Below are positions 1-5,852 of a DNA stretch of 7,705 bases, one piece after another (position 1 is the first letter of the stretch; each line of letters starts with the position of its first letter). The position numbers and the translations under genes were made by a program. The DNA lies in the NCBI GenBank assembly GCA_013297545.1, contig JAAFHH010000032.1:1-7705 (forward strand). Direction: 5' to 3'. A model generated the notes under the pieces. It saw only the letters and a list, made by a program, of their open reading frames with translations. It searched no databases and was not told the origin of the DNA. The stretch is from Alphaproteobacteria bacterium. Its GTDB lineage: Bacteria > Pseudomonadota > Alphaproteobacteria > Elsterales > Elsteraceae.

Positions 1-828
1 CGCTTGACCGAAGCTGGCGTGATTGCCGATTCCGAACTGGTGCGCACGATGGCCTCGCGCACTCGCGGGCGCCGGGCCCTGCGCGCCGGCGAGTACCGCT
101 TCCCAGCCGGCATCTCCGCCCGGGCTGCGCTCAAGCAGATGCAAGATGGCCGCACGGTGGTGCGCCGGATCACCATCCCCGAAGGCCTGACGGTCGCGCA
201 GACCATGGCGCTGATCGACGCGGCCGAAGGCCTCGAAGGCCCGGTGCCGATTGGCCTGCGCGAAGGCAGCCTGCTGCCGGAAACCTACCACTATTCCTGG
301 GGCGACCAGCGCGCGGAGGTGGTGCAGCGCATGCAGCGGTCCATGAACGCTGTGGTGGCCGACGCCTGGTCCAAGCGCAGCCCGGGCCTGCCGTTCGCGG
401 ACGTGCAGAGCCTGGTGATCCTCGCCTCCCTGATCGAGCGCGAAGCCGCCAAGGACGAGGAACGCGCGCGCGTGTCTGCTGTGTTCATCAACCGCCTGCG
501 CCGCAACATGCGCCTGCAGTCGGACCCGACCGTGGTGTTCGCGGTCACCGGCGGGCGTCTGCAGCTCAACCGCCCGATCACCCGCCAAGACCTCGACTTC
601 CGCCACCCCTACAACACCTACACGGTGAACGGCCTACCGCCCGGCCCAATCGCCAACCCCGGCCGCGCCAGCCTCTTCGCCGCCGCCCAGCCGGTGGTGA
701 CCGACGAACTCTACTTCGTCGCCGATGGCACAGGGGGCCATGCATTCGCGCGGACGCTCGCGGAGCACAACCGGAATGTGGAACGCTGGAGGCAGATCGA
801 ACGGGAGCGGGGGTTGCGGCGGGATTGA
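1..828 (+). CDS. mltG: Endolytic murein transglycosylase MltG (YceG-like), 5'-truncated by the window edge
   Basis: MltG is an inner-membrane lytic transglycosylase that cuts nascent glycan strands in the periplasm and so sets strand length. The frame is open from base 1 and stops with TGA at 826-828. The N-terminus, with the membrane anchor, lies outside the window, and the TTG at 4-6 is probably not the real start. Numbering from that TTG, residues 28-50 carry the LysM-like segment (RAGEYRFPAGIS). LLPETYHYSWG lies at 91-101. The catalytic core is at 142-180, with LIERE at 143-147, whose first Glu (E145) matches the catalytic Glu of E. coli MltG, followed by RLQSDPTVVF. YNTYTVNGLPPGPIANPG (203-220) and YFVADGTGGHAFARTLAEHN near the end are family signatures. 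It converges on the hybrid kinase gene with a 10-nt gap. In many alphaproteobacteria mltG sits near fabF and yicC/gmk; neither is visible here. The family assignment is secure. Confidence 0.95.
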   Translation, partial: RLTEAGVIADSELVRTMASRTRGRRALRAGEYRFPAGISARAALKQMQDGRTVVRRITIPEGLTVAQTMALIDAAEGLEGPVPIGLREGSLLPETYHYSWGDQRAEVVQRMQRSMNAVVADAWSKRSPGLPFADVQSLVILASLIEREAAKDEERARVSAVFINRLRRNMRLQSDPTVVFAVTGGRLQLNRPITRQDLDFRHPYNTYTVNGLPPGPIANPGRASLFAAAQPVVTDELYFVADGTGGHAFARTLAEHNRNVERWRQIERERGLRRD

Positions 829-841
829 GGGGCGCCCCTCA
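826..841. repeat. 16-bp perfect palindrome joining two convergent stop codons
   Basis: The sequence TGAGGGGCGCCCCTCA reads the same on both strands. Its first three bases are the mltG stop and its last three are the reverse complement of the kinase stop. As RNA it could fold into a 6-bp stem with a GCGC loop on either transcript. Nearby TTGCG and CGCAA could extend the stem with a bulge. There is no T-tract on either side, so a bidirectional terminator is only a guess. Confidence 0.5.
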
Positions 842-1222
842 CGCAAACATCGCGTCGATCGCCTTCTGCGCGTCGTTGTCGTCTGCCGCCGCCGGCTTCG
901 CGACTGGCACGGCCGGGTCCATGGTCTTCACAATGCCGTCCAGCCGCTCTTCCATCTGAGCGAGTTTAGCGATTGCCCGGCGTAGGCGCTGGGAGGTCAG
1001 GTCTTGGAAGCTGCAGGCCTCAAAGATCGCGGTCAGCTGGTCTTGGATGATGCGGGCTTCTTCGCTGTCGCCTACGGCTTCGATGCGGTTGGCGATCACT
1101 TCGGCGGCTTCGAGGATGCGGCTTGCGGCTTCTTCGGTCATGCCGACGACGCTCGCCAGTGTGCCGCCGCTGTCTTTCTCGTCGGCTTGCGCCATGGTCG
1201 AGATTTCGGCGCGCATGTGTAC
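839..1222 (-). other. CheZ-like phosphatase domain within the hybrid kinase (residues about 786-912)
   Basis: After the HPt domain the protein continues with a helical stretch: a segment ending in VVGMTEEAASRILEAAEVI (810-828), then IFEACSFQDLTSQRL (851-865), KLAQMEERLD, a Pro/Ala-rich linker and the end DAQKAIDAMFA. CheZ proteins carry the core QDFQDLTGQ, in which Asp and Gln four residues apart (D143 and Q147 in E. coli) drive CheY-P hydrolysis. Here D859 and Q863 keep that spacing, with Gly replaced by Ser just before the Gln. The upstream TEEA...ILEAAE segment also resembles alphaproteobacterial CheZ-like proteins as I remember them. The final residues resemble the short CheY-binding tail of CheZ. 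Whether it acts on CheY-like partners or on the kinase's own receiver is unknown. Confidence 0.8.
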
Positions 1223-3577
1223 CAGTTCTTGTTCGAGCATCACCGCTTCGATTGCGCGGGCGACCGCGTCGAGGGCGGATTTCAAGGCCGGTGCCAGGCT
1301 GCGCGCACTGTCGAGCCGGCCTTCGACGAAGGCCGCCTCCACCACCGCGGCGATGCTGGAGAGCTGCGCCGCGCCAACATAGGCGGCGGCGGATTTCAAG
1401 CTGTGGGCGGCGTCGCGTGCGACGGCGGGCGCGCTGTCCTTGTTCGCCAGCACTTGGTCGACCAGGGGGGTGGCGGCATCCAGGAAGCCGCGCAAGATCT
1501 CCTTGCGGGCATCGGTGTCGCTGCCGACCAGTTCGTAAATCGACGTGAGATCAAGCACTTGGCCGTCAACTTGCACCATCGCCTCGTGGGCCATTGGGGC
1601 GAGCGGCGCTTCGGGCGTGCGCAGTTCGGCGAGGTCTGGTGTCAGATCAAGCACCATCGCCTCCAGCGCGTCGAGGGCAACCGGCTTGGTGAGGTAGCCC
1701 TGCATGCCGGCGGCGTCGCAGCGTTCGGCCGTGCCCTTCACCGCATCGGCGGTGAGCGCCACCACCGGCAGCCTGACGTAGCCGCCCCCGGCTTCGGCGG
1801 CGCGGATTGCTTCGGTCAGTTCCCAGCCGTCCATGTCCGGCATGTGGCAGTCCGTCAGCAGCAAGCCGTAGGCATTGCGGTCGGCATCCAGGCGTGCGAG
1901 CGCATCGGCGGCGGTTTCGCACATCTCGTGCGCGAAGCCGAGGCGATCGAGCACGCGGCTCAGCACAGCGCGGTTGGTCGGGTTGTCCTCCACGCACAGG
2001 ATCAGGCATTGGGCGGCCCGCGCCATCTCCCGGTCCGGAGCTTTCCAGCGCTGAGAGGGCGCCCGTTCCTGACCCGCGCGCCGCGCCCCGGGCGGGGCAG
2101 GGCAGGCGGCGGCTGGCAGATCCACGGTGAAGGTGGTGCCCACCCCCAGCCGGCTGTCGACTGCGATCGCACCACCCAGTGCTTCGACCAAGCCTTTGCA
2201 GATCGACAGGCCAAGGCCCGAGCCGCCAAACCGCCGCGCGGTCGAGGCATCGGCTTGGTCAAACGCCGTGAACAGGCGGGCCAAGTGATCGGCGGCCATG
2301 CCAATGCCGGTATCGACGACGCTGAAGCGCACACCCAAGGCGCTGTGCTCCAGGCGCAGTTCCACACTGCCGGTCTGGGTGAACTTGATCGCGTTGCCAA
2401 CCAAGTTGAACAGGATCTGGCGGATCCGGCCGCCATCGGTCAGCACCCAGGGCGGCAGACCGTCGGCAATCATGGTGACAAAGCGCAGGCGCTTTTCTTG
2501 CGCCTTCGGCTGCATCAAGGCGGCGATCGACTGCACGATCCCGGGCAAGTCGGTCGCCAGCACTTCGATGTCGAGCTTGCCAGCTTCGATCTTCGAGAAG
2601 TCCAGAATGTCGTTGATGATGGTGAGCAAGGACCGGCCGCTGTCGGCGATCGTGTGCACCATCTGGGTTTGCTCACCGCTCAGCTGGGTCTCCGCCAGCA
2701 GGTCGGCCATGGTGACGACACCGTTCATCGGCGTGCGGATTTCGTGGCTGACGGTCGCGAGGAACTGCGACTTGGCGGCAGTTGCCGCTTCTGCTGCTTC
2801 TTGGGCGCGGCGCAGATCGCTCACGTCGTAGAGCCAGGTGAGAATGCCTTCCTGACGCTCGAACGTGACCTTCTCCATCGAGAGCAGGGCGCGCAGTTCC
2901 GTGCCGTCGCCGCGGGTTAGGTTCACGGTCGCATCGCGGACATGGCCGTCGCGGTCGAGTTGCGCCACCAGCGCGTCGCGCAAATCCGTGCTGCCGTTTT
3001 GCACGAGCGCGGCGGCGTCGGAGAAATCCGCACCCTGCACGCCCAGAATATCCAGCAAGCGGCTGTTCCAGAACAGCACGCGGCCAGAGCGATCGAGGAT
3101 GGTGGCGCCAATCGGCGACGCCTCGAGCACCGACATGATCGCGTCTTCGGAGGCTTCCAGTTCGCGCTCGATCGCGATGCGCGCGGACAAGTCGTAGAAC
3201 CAGACGATGACGGCAGGGCTGCCTTCGAACGATGCGCGCTGGATCGTGACCGACGCCCAGGACTCCCGTTCGGAGGCGGTGATCAGCTCCACTTCGAGAT
3301 CGCGCACTTCGCCATTGGCATCGAATTCGGCCAGCGCGCGGCGGCGCACCAGCCAATCCTTGAAGAACATCTGGGTCGCGGCTTCGGCGAACGCCTCGCC
3401 CTGCAGGTCGCCCAGCATCTCCAGCAGTCGGCTGTTCCAAAACATCACCTTGCCCGCGTGGTCGAGGATCACCACCCCGGCGGGGGAGGTTTCCAGCACC
3501 TCGATCATCGACTGTTCGGCCGCGGTCAAATCCCCACGCGGCGGCAGGGATAGCATTGCCAACGGTTCACTGTGCAC
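839..3577 (-). CDS. Soluble hybrid histidine kinase: PAS-PAS-HisKA-HATPase-REC-HPt with C-terminal CheZ-like phosphatase domain
   Basis: This 912-residue sensor kinase should autophosphorylate on His and pass phosphate through its own receiver and HPt domains. I see no signal peptide or membrane segment, so it is probably cytosolic. Domains: PAS1 about 22-130; PAS2 about 146-257; HisKA about 266-332 with phospho-acceptor H278 in ATVSHEIRTPMNG; HATPase about 378-490 with N-box N395, DTGIGM (D422) and GGSGLGLS (451-458); receiver about 523-642 with acidic E530/D531, phospho-acceptor D576, T609 and K631; HPt about 675-775 with H725 in AAHSLKSAA; CheZ-like about 786-912 with D859 and Q863. All kinase and relay residues are intact. 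The start is GTG at 3577, with a weak GGGTGAG just upstream; an in-frame ATG at 3556 (M8) is the alternative. The gene stands alone, divergent from the VOC gene, and no separate response regulator is present. The ligand and output are unknown. The kinase call is very secure; the CheZ-like tail is strong by motif. Confidence 0.95.
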   Translation of the reverse strand: MHSEPLAMLSLPPRGDLTAAEQSMIEVLETSPAGVVILDHAGKVMFWNSRLLEMLGDLQGEAFAEAATQMFFKDWLVRRRALAEFDANGEVRDLEVELITASERESWASVTIQRASFEGSPAVIVWFYDLSARIAIERELEASEDAIMSVLEASPIGATILDRSGRVLFWNSRLLDILGVQGADFSDAAALVQNGSTDLRDALVAQLDRDGHVRDATVNLTRGDGTELRALLSMEKVTFERQEGILTWLYDVSDLRRAQEAAEAATAAKSQFLATVSHEIRTPMNGVVTMADLLAETQLSGEQTQMVHTIADSGRSLLTIINDILDFSKIEAGKLDIEVLATDLPGIVQSIAALMQPKAQEKRLRFVTMIADGLPPWVLTDGGRIRQILFNLVGNAIKFTQTGSVELRLEHSALGVRFSVVDTGIGMAADHLARLFTAFDQADASTARRFGGSGLGLSICKGLVEALGGAIAVDSRLGVGTTFTVDLPAAACPAPPGARRAGQERAPSQRWKAPDREMARAAQCLILCVEDNPTNRAVLSRVLDRLGFAHEMCETAADALARLDADRNAYGLLLTDCHMPDMDGWELTEAIRAAEAGGGYVRLPVVALTADAVKGTAERCDAAGMQGYLTKPVALDALEAMVLDLTPDLAELRTPEAPLAPMAHEAMVQVDGQVLDLTSIYELVGSDTDARKEILRGFLDAATPLVDQVLANKDSAPAVARDAAHSLKSAAAYVGAAQLSSIAAVVEAAFVEGRLDSARSLAPALKSALDAVARAIEAVMLEQELVHMRAEISTMAQADEKDSGGTLASVVGMTEEAASRILEAAEVIANRIEAVGDSEEARIIQDQLTAIFEACSFQDLTSQRLRRAIAKLAQMEERLDGIVKTMDPAVPVAKPAAADDNDAQKAIDAMFA

Positions 3578-3762
3578 GGCTCACCCACTCTCACCCGCGC
3601 CACCCGTCTGCGCGCCCTGATTCGATAGCACAGCGATGTGACACTCCCGATGCAGAACCGCAACAAGATCGACATGACACCGGGCCGGGCTGCCAAGATT
3701 GCATGGGACAGCCGGCCCGTCCTCGCTCAGGCTGTGGCACCGGACACCAGCTGGGGCTTGCC
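3578..3762. other. Divergent intergenic region between the hybrid kinase and the VOC gene
   Basis: This 185-bp stretch must hold the promoters for both the minus-strand kinase and the plus-strand VOC/aminotransferase pair. I found no convincing -35/-10 pair on either strand. It contains one imperfect stem-loop (3681-3719). The reading frame of the VOC gene is open upstream of 3763 back to 3556, but that extension resembles no VOC protein and overlaps the start of the kinase, so I treat it as non-coding. Confidence 0.6.
3681..3719. repeat. Imperfect GC-rich inverted repeat (stem-loop) upstream of the VOC gene
   Basis: The arms are CGGGCCGGGCTG (3681-3692) and CAGCCGGCCCG (3709-3719). They pair over 11 bp with one bulged G, around a 16-nt loop. 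The repeat ends 43 nt before the VOC start. No T-run follows on either strand, so it does not look like a classical terminator. It may be a leader hairpin, an operator, or chance in GC-rich DNA. Confidence 0.35.
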
Positions 3763-4158
3763 ATGACTGCACCACCGCCGATCGATCAGTGCGTCACCTT
3801 CATCTACACCCATGACTTGGCGGCCACGACCCAGTGGTACGAAGACGTCCTCGGCTTGGAGTGCGTGCTGGTGCAGACCTGCTGCAAGATCTACCGCACG
3901 GGTGGCTCAGGCTTTCTCGGCATCTGCTCGCGCCCGAACCGCACGGTCGAGCCGCGCGGTGTCGTGTTCACCATGGTGAGTTCGGACGTTGATGGCTGGT
4001 ACGCCCGGCTCAAGGGCAAGGGGGTCACCATTGAGGGCCCGCCGGAGCTATCGACTGAGTTCAACGTCTACGCCTTCTTTGCGGCCGATCCGAACGGCTA
4101 CAAGCTCGAATTCCAAGAATTCCGTGACCCCGCCTGGCCGAAAGGATCAAAGGCATGA
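3763..4158 (+). CDS. VOC (glyoxalase/bleomycin-resistance fold) family protein
   Basis: This small 131-residue protein has the length and the paired beta-alpha-beta pattern of one VOC unit: THDLAATTQWYEDVLGLE near the N-terminus (16-33), SSDVDGWYARLKGKGVTI in the second half (73-90), and FFAADPNGYKLEFQEF at the end (105-120). The last segment carries E116 and E119, one of which fits the C-terminal metal-ligand position. The usual His ligands appear absent: Q9/C10 stand where strand 1 normally has His, and R65/G66 where the second module does. A metal enzyme is therefore uncertain, and a small-molecule-binding role is possible. I chose ATG 3763 because family similarity begins there and a GGGG run lies about 6-9 nt upstream. 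Its stop overlaps the aminotransferase start by 4 nt, implying co-transcription and coupled translation. The substrate is unknown. Confidence 0.85.
   Translation: MTAPPPIDQCVTFIYTHDLAATTQWYEDVLGLECVLVQTCCKIYRTGGSGFLGICSRPNRTVEPRGVVFTMVSSDVDGWYARLKGKGVTIEGPPELSTEFNVYAFFAADPNGYKLEFQEFRDPAWPKGSKA
4141..4146 (+). promoter_or_regulatory. Ribosome binding site for the aminotransferase gene
   Basis: AAAGGA lies 8 nt before the ATG at 4155, inside the last codons of the VOC gene. It is the clearest Shine-Dalgarno match in the window and supports the overlapping ATG as the true start. Confidence 0.7.
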
Positions 4159-5012
4159 GTGCGCCCGCCTGCTGGACTTACGTTGACGGTGCCTGGCACC
4201 AAGGCAGCCCGAAGGTGATCGGGCCGCTGAGCCACGCGATGTGGCAAGCCTCGATCATTTTCGACGGTGGGCGCGCCTACGACGGCCTCGCACCCGACCT
4301 CGACCGCCACAGTGCGCGGGCGATCGACAGTGCACGCAAGATGGGCCTCGCCCCCACCGAAACCCCGGCGGAGATCGAAGCACTCGCCCGCGAGGCGATC
4401 CATCGCCACGCCGCCGGTGCCGCCCTCTACATTCGCCCGATGTACTGGGCTGAAAGCGGCATCGGCGCGCTGCAGCCCGATCCCGCCTCCACGCGCTTCC
4501 TGATCGCGGTCTATGAAGCCCCGATGCCGCCGGGCACCGGCATGACGGCGGTGCGCAGCCGCTTTCGCCGGCCGGCACCCGACATGGCGCCGACTGATGC
4601 CAAAGCCGCCTGCCTCTACCCGAATTCCGCCCGCGCAATCGCCGAGGCGCGCGAGCAGGGCGCAGACAACGCGGTGGTGATGGACCACACCGGCGCGGTT
4701 GCCGAATTCGCCACGGCGAATCTGTTCTTCGTGCGCGATGGCGTGGTGATCACGCCGGAGATCAATGGTGCCTTCTTGAACGGCATCACCCGCCAGCGCG
4801 TGATCAACCTGTTGCGCCAGGCTGGCAAGACCGTGGTCGAACGCCGGGTCGAGTACGCGGAACTGCTGGAAGCTGACGAGCTGTTCTCGACCGGCAACTA
4901 CGGCAAGGTGCAGCCGTTCCTCGCCCTCGACGACCGGCGCTTTCAGCCGGGCCCCGTGTTCCAAACCGCGCGCGACAGCTACCGCGCGTTTGCGGAGACG
5001 ATGCCGGCTTAG
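4155..5012 (+). CDS. Class IV aminotransferase, branched-chain amino acid aminotransferase type
   Basis: This PLP-dependent enzyme most likely moves the amino group between a branched-chain amino acid and 2-oxoglutarate in the cytosol. At 285 residues it is slightly shorter than E. coli IlvE (about 309). Visible fold-type IV features: FDGGRAYDG at 36-44; YIRPMYW at 92-98; the probable Schiff-base lysine K150 in TDAKAACLYPNS; AEFATANLFFV (183-193), whose E184 should contact the PLP ring nitrogen; NGITRQRVINLL (209-220), the phosphate-binding turn; and STGNYGKVQP near the C-terminus. It starts at ATG 4155, overlapping the VOC stop as ATGA, with a good ribosome site. Its TAG stop shares two bases with the stop of the opposing GH19 gene. 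The subfamily also includes D-amino-acid aminotransferases and aminodeoxychorismate lyases, so the substrate is less certain than the fold, and I give no gene symbol. Confidence 0.9.
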   Translation: MSAPACWTYVDGAWHQGSPKVIGPLSHAMWQASIIFDGGRAYDGLAPDLDRHSARAIDSARKMGLAPTETPAEIEALAREAIHRHAAGAALYIRPMYWAESGIGALQPDPASTRFLIAVYEAPMPPGTGMTAVRSRFRRPAPDMAPTDAKAACLYPNSARAIAEAREQGADNAVVMDHTGAVAEFATANLFFVRDGVVITPEINGAFLNGITRQRVINLLRQAGKTVVERRVEYAELLEADELFSTGNYGKVQPFLALDDRRFQPGPVFQTARDSYRAFAETMPA

Positions 5013-5845
5013 GCGGACGCCGCCGGCAGACCCAGAGCCGCCCGCAGCTGATTGTCGATCAGCCCGGGCGGCAGCCCGGCTTTCTGGCGAAAGCGAGTGA
5101 TGGCGGAAATCGTACGCGGGCCGATCAGGCCGTCGGCGGCACCGATCTCCGTCATGCCTTGGGCGCGCAGTGCTTGCTGGATCGCGATCACGTCAGTCGG
5201 TGGCGGGTGATCGTCGGCTGTGGGCGGGTTCGCGAAGGTGCGGCGCACCTTGTCGAGCCAGGCGACCCGGTCGGCTAAGCCGTTGGTGCCGCCATTGATC
5301 CGGCGGGTGACGGCCGTGAAGTCACCGGTGTCGCAGATCGCGTTCAGGTTTTTCCATTGCCAGAACGCGCAGCTGACCAGCAGGGCGTGGGCGGGATCTT
5401 CTGCCAGGTCTGGGCTCCCTTCTAGGTCCAAGCCGGCAATTGCGCCGATCGCCTGATAGGTTTCGCGTCCAGTGATCTGGATGTAGCCGCGCCCGCGGAA
5501 CTGGTAGCCATCGCCGGATTCCGGCGGACCATTGCCCATGCGGTTGGCATAGACGGAATTCGCGAGCTTTTCGGGATTGCGCGCGAACGGGGCTGCGTCC
5601 GCTTCGCTTGGAAAGCGCTTTGGCCAAGCGTTTACAATGGCTTGCGCGCTATAGTTCAAGTTTTCTTCGATGAGGGTGAGCGCGTCGGATTCATGCGCGA
5701 TCTGCGCCAGGAAAAAGTAGAGCCGGTTGGTGGTGGCGCTGATCTGGAAGCGGGCGAACACCGCATCCGCGGTCGCTGCAAACGCATCGAGGTACGCCTG
5801 CGGGGCGCGGGGGTAGAGGGCAACGAGATGAGCTTTGCTGAGCAC
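5009..5845 (-). CDS. GH19 lysozyme/chitinase-like hydrolase with C-terminal peptidoglycan-binding domain
   Basis: This 278-residue protein should cleave beta-1,4 bonds in peptidoglycan or chitin. The GH19 domain spans about 1-205: QIAHES (48-53) with probable catalytic E52; IEENLNYSAQAI (59-70) with E60/E61 as second acid candidates; Y-x-x-RGRGYIQITGR (114-127); and RINGGTNGLADR (182-193), the substrate-binding Asn motif. A PG_binding_1 domain follows at about 217-274 (IQQALRAQG ... DGLIGPRTISAITRFRQ). There is no signal peptide or membrane anchor, as in phage endolysins, so export is unexplained. I chose the GTG at 5845, 7 nt after the cyclase stop, because family similarity begins there; the frame stays open up to another GTG at 5896 that would overlap the cyclase. 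Codon third positions look less GC-rich than in neighbouring genes, suggesting acquisition, perhaps from a phage. It is probably co-transcribed with the cyclase. Confidence 0.88.
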   Translation of the reverse strand: MLSKAHLVALYPRAPQAYLDAFAATADAVFARFQISATTNRLYFFLAQIAHESDALTLIEENLNYSAQAIVNAWPKRFPSEADAAPFARNPEKLANSVYANRMGNGPPESGDGYQFRGRGYIQITGRETYQAIGAIAGLDLEGSPDLAEDPAHALLVSCAFWQWKNLNAICDTGDFTAVTRRINGGTNGLADRVAWLDKVRRTFANPPTADDHPPPTDVIAIQQALRAQGMTEIGAADGLIGPRTISAITRFRQKAGLPPGLIDNQLRAALGLPAASA

Positions 5846-5852
5846 CGCTGGC

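Noticed and set aside
1004..2920. A 638-codon open frame on the plus strand opposite the hybrid kinase
   Set aside because: It is the antisense shadow of a gene with high-GC third positions. The protein is rich in Gly, Ala, His and Arg with no recognisable domain, while the opposite strand encodes intact kinase motifs throughout.
2942..3553. A 203-codon plus-strand frame opposite the PAS domains
   Set aside because: Low-complexity composition with no family resemblance; it lies fully within the well-supported PAS coding region.
3556..3762. N-terminal extension of the VOC protein by 69 codons
   Set aside because: The extension has no similarity to VOC proteins, overlaps the kinase start, and would consume the whole divergent promoter region. 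ATG 3763 gives a normal-length protein.
4098..4964. A 288-codon minus-strand frame opposite the aminotransferase
   Set aside because: The plus strand encodes a complete aminotransferase with PLP and catalytic motifs. The antisense frame is a GC-rich shadow without domain features.
5632..5662. Promoter-like TTGAAC, 17 nt, TGTAAA on the minus strand
   Set aside because: It lies inside the conserved NLNYSAQAIVNAW coding segment of GH19 and would drive only the C-terminal part of that gene. The resemblance follows from the amino acids encoded and the A/T-richer codons.
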